Assembly: GCF_030519375.1 (NCBI RefSeq)
Contig: NZ_JAUMKB010000013.1
Location: 1 to 64,000 of the forward strand
Direction of reading: 5' to 3'
Length of the DNA stretch: 64,000 bases
Origin: Mucilaginibacter tolerans
Lineage (GTDB): Bacteria; Bacteroidota; Bacteroidia; Sphingobacteriales; Sphingobacteriaceae
The notes under the pieces were generated by a model. That model had not been told where the DNA came from, made no database searches, and worked only from the letters and a program-made list of their open reading frames with translations. A program made the translations under genes and the position numbers. The first letter of the stretch is position 1. Each line of letters begins with the position of its first letter. Positions 1-7,108 of this stretch are shown here, one piece after another.

Positions 1-52
1 CTGAATTGCTCCATCATCTTTTCTTTCATCTGGAATATAATTATTCCAAAAG

Positions 53-76
53 TGTCAACCTATACCTGTATAAGAC
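53..76 (+). repeat. IS left-end repeat, copy 1
   Basis: This 24-bp sequence starts TGTCAACC and ends ATAAGAC. It is taken as the left terminal repeat of the IS3 element. Copies in the same orientation occur at 1611-1634 (17 of 24 bases match by hand) and 1639-1662 (21 of 24). Confidence 0.55.
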
Positions 77-101
77 CGTTTTTGGGACAAAAAACTTTTA
101 A

Positions 102-479
102 ATGAACAGTTACATTCAAACCTTATTAGAGCAACGCCAATACAGCCCGGAAGTAAAAGAACAAGCGGTGCTGCGTATCTTATTTGGAGGGGAAGATCCC
201 GCCCAGGTCATGGAGAATCTAGAGATTCATGACATTTATACAATCAATAATTGGGTAAACATCTACAAGAGAAAAATTGAGGATGGATTGATAACTTTAC
301 CTCCAATGACTGAAAAGCAAAAACAGAATCTGCATGCTTTACAACAGAGAAACAAAGAACTGGAACGAGCGGTTGCCGATGCCAATCTTATGATCCTTGC
401 ATTGAATACCTTAATTGACGTTGCAGAGCAGGATCTTAAGATACCTATCAGAAAAAAGCGTGGTACCAAACGGTCGTAA
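102..479 (+). CDS. IS3-family transposase OrfA
   Basis: This 125-residue protein is the DNA-binding subunit of an IS3-type transposase. Residues about 12-65 look like a helix-turn-helix (YSPEVKEQAVLRILFGG onwards). Residues about 70-110 form a heptad-rich coiled coil expected to act as the leucine zipper. The end of the gene carries an A AAA AAG slippery heptamer in the correct reading phase at 452-458, so a fraction of ribosomes should shift to -1 and make the OrfAB fusion. The ATG at 102 lies 49 bases inside the proposed left end, a normal distance. OrfA itself is intact and could still bind ends of related copies or act as a repressor. Confidence 0.85.
   Translation: MNSYIQTLLEQRQYSPEVKEQAVLRILFGGEDPAQVMENLEIHDIYTINNWVNIYKRKIEDGLITLPPMTEKQKQNLHALQQRNKELERAVADANLMILALNTLIDVAEQDLKIPIRKKRGTKRS
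452..458 (+). promoter_or_regulatory. -1 programmed ribosomal frameshift heptamer (A AAA AAG)
   Basis: The heptamer is phased as A AAA AAG in the orfA frame (codons AGA AAA AAG). Slipping back one base gives AAA AAA GCG and enters the orfB frame, which is open from here to the amber codon at 860. This is the classic IS3-family site. No downstream pseudoknot was worked out. Confidence 0.75.
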
Positions 480-1393
480 GCCTACGAGGCAACCGAATTG
501 CAAAAGTAGGTGTCGGCCCACTTTGCAAGCTGTTTGGTAATAGTCGACAAGCATTCTATCAGAAAGAAAGGAACATTAAGGAGCAAACTCAGGATAATTT
601 GCTCGTACTAGACCTTGTTGCTGCCATTCGCCGCGATATTCCAGGGCTGGGGTCACACAAGCTCTACCGGTTGTTACGGCCCAATCTGATGTCAAGCGGC
701 ATTCAAATTGGGAGAGATAAGCTTCATCATCTTCTTCAAACCTACAACTTACTGGTAAGAAGAAAAAGGATAACGCCCAAGACTACCAACTCAAATCATT
801 GGATGTATAAGTATCCGAATCTAATAAAGGATTTGGAAATAAACTCAATAGAAACGGTGTAGGTTTGCGATATGACATATATTTGTGCTGGACAGAACTT
901 CAGTTACTTATCACTCATTACAGACGCTCATTCACGATTAATAGTTGGTTATTGTCTACACCAATTCCTTAATACTGAAGGATGTATGAAGGCTTTAGAA
1001 ATGGCTATAGCCAACCGGACAAAACTAAACAATGATCATAAACTCATCCATCATTCTGATCGGGGATCACAATATTGCAGTTTTCAGTACGTAAAGAAGT
1101 TAAGGGAAGCAGGTATTACCATTAGTATGACTGATAATGGCGATCCATATGAGAATGCAATGGCTGAGCGAATAAATGGGATTCTTAAAACGGACTTTAA
1201 GTTAAACAGAGTGTTTAAATCCCACCTGGAAGCAATGCTAGCTACCGAGGCGGCCATTCGCAACTACAATACGCTACGCCCACATATGAGCTGCGACTAT
1301 CTCACTCCGCAGGCAGCCCATCAGTTAGATCAGCCTTTAAAAAAGCATTGGAAAAAGAAAAGTCGGAAATCGATAGAAAAGGTTGAGCATTGA
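458..1393 (+). pseudogene. IS3-family transposase OrfB (DDE integrase), amber-interrupted
   Basis: The frame reached by the -1 shift reads through an OrfB start region (VGPLCKLFGNSRQAFYQ), an HTH_21-like segment (about 600-860) and an rve integrase core. TAG at 860-862 stands where related proteins have Trp in the motif W-V-x-D-x-T-Y. One base change from TGG explains it. It lies three codons before the first catalytic Asp (GAT 869-871). The rest of the core is intact and in the same frame: second Asp in HHSDRGSQY and Glu in DPYENAMAERING. The gene is therefore a recent loss with one visible lesion, and the product downstream of the stop lacks the first Asp. Low-level amber read-through would be the only route to a full-length protein. 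Confidence 0.85.
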
Positions 1394-1610
1394 AATATGG
1401 AAAACTTATACCCGCCACACAACCGATTGAAGTTTACCACATTCCAACACTTAACGACAACAACAATGAATCAACTTTTGCAATATGAAAATAAACAAAT
1501 CGCCACCCGTCAATTAAATACCGCACAAAGTTTGGAAAAAACCAAGCAGTTAATACTTTTGTAAATCTCAAGACGTACTTAGACAACCATTTTTCTAATA
1601 ACTCAAAAAC

Positions 1611-1634
1611 TGTCTACTAAAACCAGTACGAGAC
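1611..1634 (+). repeat. IS left-end-like repeat, copy 2
   Basis: Direct repeat of the 53-76 terminus (17/24 identical), beginning TGTCTAC and ending CGAGAC. It is followed after 4 bp by copy 3. Confidence 0.5.
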
Positions 1635-1638
1635 AAAC

Positions 1639-1662
1639 TGTAAACCTATTCCAGCATAAGAC
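1639..1662 (+). repeat. IS left-end-like repeat, copy 3
   Basis: Direct repeat of the 53-76 terminus (21/24 identical), beginning TGTAAACCTAT and ending ATAAGAC. It is closer to the true left end than copy 2. Confidence 0.55.
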
Positions 1663-1751
1663 ATATTTGAGTTGCGTATTCATATTTTTACAAAAAGTGG
1701 TTCAATAGGCCGCCTTTTGTATTTAGATTTAAAAATCAAATTACCTGCCTT

Positions 1752-2390
1752 ATGAAAAAGATATTTTATTTGTTGTTGGCGTGCATGTTAGTTTTAATTT
1801 TGAATGCAGACGCGCAAATATACGGGGTGAAAAAACCTGATATTAAATCCATTCCCGATATTGATATTTATGATTTAAACGGTAACCATACCACTTTGAA
1901 GAAGCTTGCAAAAAACAAGGTACTCTTTATTGATAATTGGTTCATACCATGTCCGCCATGTTTCATGGAGATGAAAATGCTGCATAGACTTTATGCAAAG
2001 TACGGTAATGAAAAGGAGTTTTGTTTTATAACTATTAGCCGAACAGATAGTAGTATAGTTCGTAAGTTTATTGCCAAGGATTCGACGCTGGCAAAGTATG
2101 TGAATGCCTATCAATATTTTAGCCAACTGACATATTTTAAATTACCCGTATACTTTTTGCCTGGCTGTAATGCAAAGGTTATTGTGGAGGGAAAAATATT
2201 GCATCAGATAGATCCAGATCATCCTGCCCTATGCCCTGACGATGCATTGCATTTTTCGGGGTATCCTACGGTTATAATTTTTGATAAAAAAGGTAATACA
2301 ATTTTTAATAAATCCGGCTATGATGGAAATGAAGCGGCAGCTATGGTCGAAATCGAAAAAGTTATTAATACAGCGTTAACCGCTAACTGA
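1752..2390 (+). CDS. Secreted TlpA-like thiol-disulfide oxidoreductase
   Basis: This 212-residue protein has a Sec signal peptide (residues 1-21, hydrophobic core LLLACMLVLIL, cleavage near ADAQ) and a thioredoxin fold. The redox motif CPPC sits at residues 67-70 after the strand KVLFIDNWF, and a second conserved strand plus YPTVIIFDKKG supplies the cis-Pro loop near residues 175-185. It should act in the periplasm, reducing or exchanging disulfides of exported proteins, as in the TlpA/ResA family. CPPC is a redox-active variant seen in some family members. It stands alone, with murB downstream at 78 bp, and no partner cytochrome or membrane reductase is adjacent. Its specific client is unknown. 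Confidence 0.8.
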   Translation: MKKIFYLLLACMLVLILNADAQIYGVKKPDIKSIPDIDIYDLNGNHTTLKKLAKNKVLFIDNWFIPCPPCFMEMKMLHRLYAKYGNEKEFCFITISRTDSSIVRKFIAKDSTLAKYVNAYQYFSQLTYFKLPVYFLPGCNAKVIVEGKILHQIDPDHPALCPDDALHFSGYPTVIIFDKKGNTIFNKSGYDGNEAAAMVEIEKVINTALTAN

Positions 2391-2467
2391 CGAATATTAC
2401 TGGCTTATCCCAATCCCAACTAAAATTCCGAAATTCGCCACCAAAACAAATCCGAAATCAAGAACGC

Positions 2468-3487
2468 ATGCTGCAAATCCAGGAAAACGTATCCCTAATA
2501 AACTTTAACACTTTTGGTATCGATGTCTCGGCAAAATATTTTGTCGAAATAGGACATGAAGATGAGTTGGTGGAGTTGTTTATGGATCCGCAGTGGCTAC
2601 AGATGGAGCGTTTGGTATTGGGCGGCGGCAGTAATATGTTGCTGGTAAAAGATTTTGATGGATTGGTTGTCCGCATCAATATCCGGGGTATTGACCACCG
2701 GATTAATCATAACGAAGTTTTTGTTGAAGCCGGTGCAGGCGAAGTTTGGAATGACCTGGTTAACTTTTGCGTGGCCAGGGAGTATGCGGGTATCGAAAAC
2801 CTAAGTTTGATACCGGGTTCTGTAGGAGCGTCGCCTATCCAAAATATCGGCGCCTATGGTGTGGAACTAAAAGATGTGTTTTATAGCTGCCATGCCTTCG
2901 AGATCGCAACAGACACATTTAGAACATTTACCAATGAGGATTGTCGCTTTGGCTATCGCGATAGTATTTTCAAAAATGAGCTGAAAGAGAAGTACATTAT
3001 TACTTCAGTTAAGTTCAAACTATCTCTTATCCCAAATCTTAATTTAAAATATGGAGCGATAGAGCAGGAGTTAGTCAACCGAGGTATCAGTAATCCTACT
3101 ATTAAGGATGTATCGCAAGTAGTGTCGCATATTCGCGTATCTAAATTACCCGATCCTTCTACTATCGGCAATGCAGGTAGTTTCTTTAAGAATCCTATTA
3201 TTACTAAAGATCAATTCGAACAGGTTTACTCCAAATTTCCTGAGGTGGTGAATTATCCTGCCGGTGACGGCCTTGTAAAATTGGCGGCCGGCTGGCTGAT
3301 TGAGCAGTGCGGATGGAAGGGAAAAGTAGTCGGCCACACGGGAACATGGAAGAACCAGGCGCTCGTTTTGGTGAATCATGGAGGTGCTACAGGCGAGGAG
3401 GTGTACAGTTTTTCGTCGCAAATCATAGACAGTGTGTACAGTAAATTTGGCGTTTTGCTTGAACGTGAAGTGAATATTATTAATTAA
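2468..3487 (+). CDS. murB: UDP-N-acetylmuramate dehydrogenase MurB
   Basis: MurB reduces UDP-GlcNAc enolpyruvate to UDP-MurNAc with NADPH and FAD in cytoplasmic peptidoglycan precursor synthesis. The 339-residue length and sequence fit the type I (E. coli-like) form. An FAD-binding segment LGGGSNMLL is at 51-59, and a second FAD loop IPGSVGASPIQNIGAYGVE is at about 115-133. FGYRDSIFK at 161-169 carries the Tyr/Arg pair, and GNAGSFFKNP contains the proton-donor Ser238. The C-terminal AAGWLIEQCGWKG and LEREVNII are family hallmarks, the latter with the active-site Glu. The start at 2468 gives the expected N terminus ending in NTFGIDV. It appears to be a single-gene unit between unrelated neighbours. 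Confidence 0.96.
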   Translation: MLQIQENVSLINFNTFGIDVSAKYFVEIGHEDELVELFMDPQWLQMERLVLGGGSNMLLVKDFDGLVVRINIRGIDHRINHNEVFVEAGAGEVWNDLVNFCVAREYAGIENLSLIPGSVGASPIQNIGAYGVELKDVFYSCHAFEIATDTFRTFTNEDCRFGYRDSIFKNELKEKYIITSVKFKLSLIPNLNLKYGAIEQELVNRGISNPTIKDVSQVVSHIRVSKLPDPSTIGNAGSFFKNPIITKDQFEQVYSKFPEVVNYPAGDGLVKLAAGWLIEQCGWKGKVVGHTGTWKNQALVLVNHGGATGEEVYSFSSQIIDSVYSKFGVLLEREVNIIN

Positions 3488-3729
3488 ATTATATTCGTTC
3501 TAAGAAAATATTTATTACCCGTACCTTCCGCTAATAGCTGCATTTTTCTTCTCAAAAAGTGATATAATTACAATTAAATGACTGTTTTCCAGTCTGTTCA
3601 TCAGGTGGGCTTTCCGGCAGCTTAGCTTAACTCACACATAAAATCCTGTGTGTGCAATTCTGCATAATACTGTGCTTTTTTGAAAGCGGTATCATGTTTG
3701 TCTAATACTCCATACAAAACTTTAACAGA

Positions 3730-4266
3730 ATGACAACAATCGAGTTTAACACCATGGTAATGCGTCAGGCAACTTCGCTGAGGTCATATGCACTTCACTT
3801 CACCCGGGACGCAGATGATGCTAACGACCTTGTTCAGGATACAATGTTGAAAGCCATAACTTATTACAATAAGTTTAAAGAAGGAACTAACTTGAAAGGA
3901 TGGTTATATACCATCATGAAAAATACTTTCATCAATAATTATCGCCGTTTTGTTAAAATGAGCACTTTCGTAACCAAGTCTGAAGAAATATCTTCTGCCA
4001 ACCTGGTATTCAGTTCGACAAAAAATCACGGCGAATCAAAATTTGTGATGGACGACATCAAAAAAGCTTTGGACAGATTGCCCGAAGACTACTATGTACC
4101 GTTTACCATGTATTTTGAAGGACATAAATATCATGAAATTGCCGATCACCTGGATATTCCGATCGGTACCGTAAAGACACGTATCCACGTTGCGCGCAAG
4201 CTTTTGAAAAAGAACCTGAAAGCTTATGACAATGGTATAAAAAAGCCTGTCTACGCAGAAGATTAA
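3730..4266 (+). CDS. ECF-type RNA polymerase sigma factor
   Basis: This 178-residue protein is a group 4 (ECF) sigma-70 factor. Region 2 spans about residues 10-80 (SYALHFTRDADDANDLVQDT followed by LKGWLYTIMKNTFINNYRR). Region 4 is at about 115-165 with the helix-turn-helix YHEIADHLDIPIGTVKTRIHVARKLLKK. No anti-sigma gene is adjacent, and the protein has neither an extra C-terminal domain nor a membrane segment. It lies next to the carotenoid genes crtI/crtB. A similar sigma-crt arrangement is, from memory, seen in other sphingobacteria, so a role in pigment or stress expression is possible but not shown. A strong terminator follows within 30 bp. Confidence 0.92.
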   Translation: MTTIEFNTMVMRQATSLRSYALHFTRDADDANDLVQDTMLKAITYYNKFKEGTNLKGWLYTIMKNTFINNYRRFVKMSTFVTKSEEISSANLVFSSTKNHGESKFVMDDIKKALDRLPEDYYVPFTMYFEGHKYHEIADHLDIPIGTVKTRIHVARKLLKKNLKAYDNGIKKPVYAED

Positions 4267-4295
4267 TTGGTATTTGACAACTCCATATATACTAT

Positions 4296-4329
4296 CAAAT
4301 AACCTGCTACGGCAGGTTATTTGATTTTT
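4296..4329 (+). terminator. Intrinsic terminator after the sigma factor
   Basis: A perfect 12-bp stem (4296-4307 with 4312-4323, arms CAAATAACCTGC and its complement) closes a TACG tetraloop and is followed by ATTTTTA. It ends the rightward sigma-factor transcript and separates it from the convergent crtI. Confidence 0.85.
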
Positions 4330-4334
4330 AAGCG

Positions 4335-4415
4335 CCTCACCCCGGCCGTCTCCAAGGAGTGGGAGAAACTACATTCAATTTGAAGTCCTTTCCTTTGGAG
4401 AGGATTTAGGTGAGG
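4335..4415. repeat. Dispersed intergenic inverted repeat (REP-like)
   Basis: The arms run from CCTCACCCCGGCC at 4335 and back to GGATTTAGGTGAGG at 4415, with an inner CTCCAAGGA / TCCTTTGGAG pairing. From memory, sequences of this kind (CCTCACC...CTCCAAAGGAG) are scattered between genes in many sphingobacterial genomes. Only one copy is in this window, so its repeat status rests on that recollection. It overlaps the 3' end of crtI and supplies about its last 13-14 codons. Confidence 0.55.
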
Positions 4416-5889
4416 CTAGATATTTTATTGCCTCCTTTGCTACTACCTGTCCTGAAATAATTGCTGGTGGGACTCCCGGTCCTGGTACAGTAAGCTGACC
4501 GGTATAAAGCAAATTTTTGATTTTTTTTGACCGCATAGCAGGTTTTAAAAAGGCAGTTTGTTTTAGCGTGTTTGCTAAGCCATACGCATTGCCTTTAAAC
4601 GAATGATAATCAGCTTGGAAATCATTCAGGGCATAACTTCTTTTAACGATGATATTTTCACTGATCTTTTCTCCTGTGATCTTTTCGAAACGAGAGAGTA
4701 TCAGATCGAGGTATTGCCGGCGGATAGCGTCATTATCCTTAATTCCGGGAGCTATTGGCATTAGAAAGAACAAATTTTCACAATTTTCTGGTGCAACTGT
4801 CTGGTCAGTTTTCGAAGAGCAACAGACGTAGAACAGCGGTTTTTCCGGCCATTTTGGATCGCCGTAAATGTCTTTGGCATGCTGCTCAAAATCTTCATCA
4901 AAAAACAGATTGTGATGTTGGATATTTTTGAGCTTTTTATTGACGCCAATATACCAGATCAGGCAAGAGGGGGACAGGATACGGCCGTTCCAGTATTTTT
5001 TGGTATAGTTTCGATAAGGCCCATCAATCAAGTGCTGATCTACGTGCTCATAATCCGCTCCGGCTATTACCAGATCTGCCGGATAATCACCTTTACTGGT
5101 GCCAACTGATTGTACTTGCCCATTTTCGATATTGATTTTGGTGACTTCTGTATTTAGTTCGATTTGTACGCCTTGTTTTTCAGCAATGCTTACCATCGCT
5201 TTTACTATTTCGTGCATGCCTCCCATCGGATACCATGTTCCTAAAACCAAATCGGCATAATTCATCATACTATATAACGCCGGTGTATTTTGAGGTGTTG
5301 CTCCTAGAAATAATGCAGGGAACTCTAATAGTTGAATCAATTTTGGATGCTTGAAGAATGTTCTCACATGCGTGTGCATATTCGTGAGCAATTGCAGGTT
5401 AATGCTCTTCCTGACCAGATCAAAGTTCAAATATTCAACTACAGAATGTGAGGGCTTGAAGGCATATTCGCCCATCCCGGTCTTGTATTTGGTTTCGGCC
5501 TGAGCTAAAAATGATCTTAATTTCTTCGCACTTGCAGGTTCGATGTTTTCAAATACCGTCTCCAGCTCCCGCATATTTGCCGGAATATCAATCAAATCGT
5601 CCTTATCAAAATAAATACGATAACCAGGATCAAGTCTGTTCAACTCATAGAATTCAGCAGGCTTTTTATCAAATAGTGCGAAATAATTCTCAAAAACATC
5701 GGGCATCCAGTACCAGCTTGGCCCCATATCGAAACGGAAGCCATCTTTCTCCCAAATACGTGCCCTGCCCCCAGGCTGATCATTTTTTTCAAGCAAGGTA
5801 ACATCATAGCCTTTCTTAGCCATTAAAGCCGATGCAGCCAGACCCGAAAAGCCTGCGCCGATAACGATTACCTTCTTGCTATTGCTCAT
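4375..5889 (-). CDS. crtI: Phytoene desaturase-type carotenoid oxidoreductase CrtI
   Basis: CrtI introduces double bonds into phytoene to give neurosporene or lycopene, using FAD, at the cytoplasmic membrane. The 504-residue protein opens with the dinucleotide motif VIVIGAGFSGLAASALMAKKGY followed by LLEKNDQPGGRAR. The substrate region DMGPSWYWMPDVFENYF and the C-terminal GPGVPPAIISGQVVAKEAIKYL are characteristic of bacterial CrtI desaturases. The start (ATG at 5889) gives a complete Rossmann motif. crtB is divergent 88 bp away. The last residues (ASPKSSPKERTSN) come from the intergenic repeat at 4335-4415, so the C terminus is longer than the family norm and probably dispensable. Confidence 0.95.
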   Translation of the reverse strand: MSNSKKVIVIGAGFSGLAASALMAKKGYDVTLLEKNDQPGGRARIWEKDGFRFDMGPSWYWMPDVFENYFALFDKKPAEFYELNRLDPGYRIYFDKDDLIDIPANMRELETVFENIEPASAKKLRSFLAQAETKYKTGMGEYAFKPSHSVVEYLNFDLVRKSINLQLLTNMHTHVRTFFKHPKLIQLLEFPALFLGATPQNTPALYSMMNYADLVLGTWYPMGGMHEIVKAMVSIAEKQGVQIELNTEVTKINIENGQVQSVGTSKGDYPADLVIAGADYEHVDQHLIDGPYRNYTKKYWNGRILSPSCLIWYIGVNKKLKNIQHHNLFFDEDFEQHAKDIYGDPKWPEKPLFYVCCSSKTDQTVAPENCENLFFLMPIAPGIKDNDAIRRQYLDLILSRFEKITGEKISENIIVKRSYALNDFQADYHSFKGNAYGLANTLKQTAFLKPAMRSKKIKNLLYTGQLTVPGPGVPPAIISGQVVAKEAIKYLASPKSSPKERTSN

Positions 5890-5948
5890 CCTGTTGCAAA
5901 GTAAATAATAGATTGGCGATGCTGAAATCCATTTTCAGGCCGAATTCG

Positions 5949-5956
5949 TAGATTTG
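5949..5956 (+). promoter_or_regulatory. Candidate crtB promoter -7 box (TAGATTTG)
   Basis: TAGATTTG matches the Bacteroidota -7 consensus TAnnTTTG and sits 21 bp before the proposed crtB ATG. The -33 element (TTG-type) is not clear. Confidence 0.4.
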
Positions 5957-5977
5957 GCAAAATTGGCTGCAAAACGA

Positions 5978-6811
5978 ATGAATCTGTACGACGATACCTG
6001 CTTTGAAAGCAGTAAATTGATTACTAACAAGTACAGCACCTCATTTAGTAAGGGAATCAATGCTTTTGACGAGCGGTTCCGGTACCCTATTTATGGCATT
6101 TACGGCTTTGTTCGCTATGCTGATGAAATTGTAGATACCTTTCATGGGCACGATCAGCATCAATTAATCAATGACTTTAAGGCTGATGCATTCAAAGCGA
6201 TCGAACAGAAGATCAGCCTGAATCCGGTATTACAGTCTTTTCAGTTGGTGGTTAATAAATATCATATCAACCTGGAGTTAATTGAAGCTTTTTTAAGATC
6301 GATGGAGATGGATCTGGACAAGAAGTCGTTTGATAAGGATGAATACGAAGCTTATATCTATGGCTCGGCAGAGGTGATCGGATTAATGTGTTTGCGCGTT
6401 TTTTGCGTGGGGGACGATGATTTGTATAATCGTTTAAAATCACCGGCCCAAAAACTAGGGTCGGCGTTGCAAAAAATAAATTTTTTGAGAGATATTAAGG
6501 CTGATCTTCATGAGCGGGGACGCATTTATTTCCCCGGAGTAGACTTCAATCATTTTACTGATGCTGAAAAATTGCAAATAGAAATTGACATTAAAAAGGA
6601 TCTGAAGGAAGGCTTCAAGGGGATAAAAGATCTGCCCGAAGGCGCAAGGCTGGGAGTTTATATTGCTTACATGTATTATGGTGAACTGCTGAAGAAGATC
6701 ATCAAAACACCCGCCCGGATTATTATGCTGCAGCGCATACGCATTACTGATACAAATAAAACGATGCTTTATTTAAAAGCTATCTCAAAACATAAACTGG
6801 GTTTGATATGA
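5978..6811 (+). CDS. crtB: Phytoene synthase CrtB
   Basis: CrtB condenses two geranylgeranyl diphosphates to phytoene, the first committed carotenoid step. The squalene/phytoene synthase signature is present: YADEIVDTF near residue 50 (first Asp-rich motif) and FLRDIKADLHERGRIYFP near residue 178 (second). The preferred start is the ATG at 5978 (MNLYDDTCFESSK). A TTG eight codons upstream also gives an open frame but overlaps the candidate promoter. At about 277 residues it has normal length. It overlaps the next gene by ATGA, so the two are translationally coupled. With crtI it makes lycopene-type carotenoid; no cyclase or hydroxylase is in the window. Confidence 0.95.
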   Translation: MNLYDDTCFESSKLITNKYSTSFSKGINAFDERFRYPIYGIYGFVRYADEIVDTFHGHDQHQLINDFKADAFKAIEQKISLNPVLQSFQLVVNKYHINLELIEAFLRSMEMDLDKKSFDKDEYEAYIYGSAEVIGLMCLRVFCVGDDDLYNRLKSPAQKLGSALQKINFLRDIKADLHERGRIYFPGVDFNHFTDAEKLQIEIDIKKDLKEGFKGIKDLPEGARLGVYIAYMYYGELLKKIIKTPARIIMLQRIRITDTNKTMLYLKAISKHKLGLI

Positions 6812-7044
6812 ATGAACTACCTGTTTACACACGTTCCCAGTTAGCACTTCGCAACGGGCAGGACAAGCCTGAGGTTTGGATTGCCTATAAAGGATTGATT
6901 TATGACGTAAGTGGAAGTAGGTTATGGCGTAAGGGCCAGCATTATGAGCATTGGGCAGGGCAGGACCTTACCGCCGAATTACTCGATGCCCCGCATGATG
7001 AATGGGTGTTTGAGCATTTTGACCCTATAGGCCGACTGGCCTAA
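6808..7044 (+). CDS. Small cytochrome b5-like heme/steroid-binding domain protein
   Basis: This 78-residue protein resembles the stand-alone bacterial cytochrome b5-like domain. WIAYKGLIYDVSGS is the strand before the first ligand region, and KGQHYEHWAGQDLTAELLDAPH contains candidate heme-ligand histidines; APH is the expected second one. There is no signal peptide or membrane anchor, so it should be cytoplasmic. It starts inside the crtB stop codon (ATGA), implying coupled expression with phytoene synthase. Electron transfer to a carotenoid-modifying enzyme or membrane oxygenase is an inference from position only. Heme or steroid binding has not been shown for this protein. Confidence 0.75.
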   Translation: MNELPVYTRSQLALRNGQDKPEVWIAYKGLIYDVSGSRLWRKGQHYEHWAGQDLTAELLDAPHDEWVFEHFDPIGRLA

Positions 7045-7059
7045 GGTCGGAAGACAGAG

Positions 7060-7098
7060 GTCAGATGTCAGAACCTTTGCAGGCCTCTGACATCCGAC
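7060..7098. terminator. Hairpin between convergent cytochrome b5-like and PfkB genes
   Basis: The arms GTCAGATGTCAGA (7060-7072) and TCTGACATCCGAC (7086-7098) pair at 12 of 13 positions around a 13-base loop. The position between convergent stops suggests a bidirectional terminator, though there is no strong T tract. Short GTCAGA-rich palindromes of this kind may also be dispersed intergenic repeats. Confidence 0.5.
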
Positions 7099-7108
7099 TT
7101 CAGGCATC

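Larger units (their letters stand above)
53..1393 (+). mobile_element. IS3-family insertion sequence, transposase inactivated
   Basis: The element is recognised from its orfA/orfB pair in the IS3 arrangement: a small helix-turn-helix protein followed in the -1 frame by a DDE integrase. The left end is placed at position 53, where a TGTCAACC-type terminus typical of IS3 elements begins; related copies of this terminus lie at 1611 and 1639. No convincing inverted partner was found beyond the orfB stop. The best candidate is an AGGTTGAGCA match at about 1379-1388 inside the orfB 3' end, so the right boundary is uncertain and is set at the orfB stop. orfB has an in-frame amber codon, so this copy probably cannot transpose by itself. 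The target duplication cannot be determined. Confidence 0.8.
1394..1751. other. Gap after the IS with two IS-end-like repeats and a doubtful small ORF
   Basis: This stretch holds no convincing gene. A 55-codon reading frame at 1397-1564 (+) starts MENLYPPHN and has no recognisable domain; it is AT-rich and may be chance or a decayed passenger. Two tandem 24-bp sequences at 1611-1634 and 1639-1662, spaced 28 bp, match the left end of the IS in the same orientation. They may be the remains of a second IS copy or subterminal transposase-binding repeats. The promoter of the next gene should lie in 1670-1740, but no clear -33/-7 pair was identified. Confidence 0.5.

Noticed and set aside
1..29. 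Possible leftward start of a gene (MKEKMMEQF) at the window edge
   Set aside because: Only nine codons are visible, with no recognisable family or promoter.
3632..3654. Short CACACA/TGTGTG hairpin between murB and the sigma gene
   Set aside because: Six-base stem, no T tract, and no clear position relative to a gene end.
5954..5977. TTG start giving eight extra residues to CrtB
   Set aside because: It overlaps the candidate -7 box, and the ATG at 5978 gives the normal N terminus.
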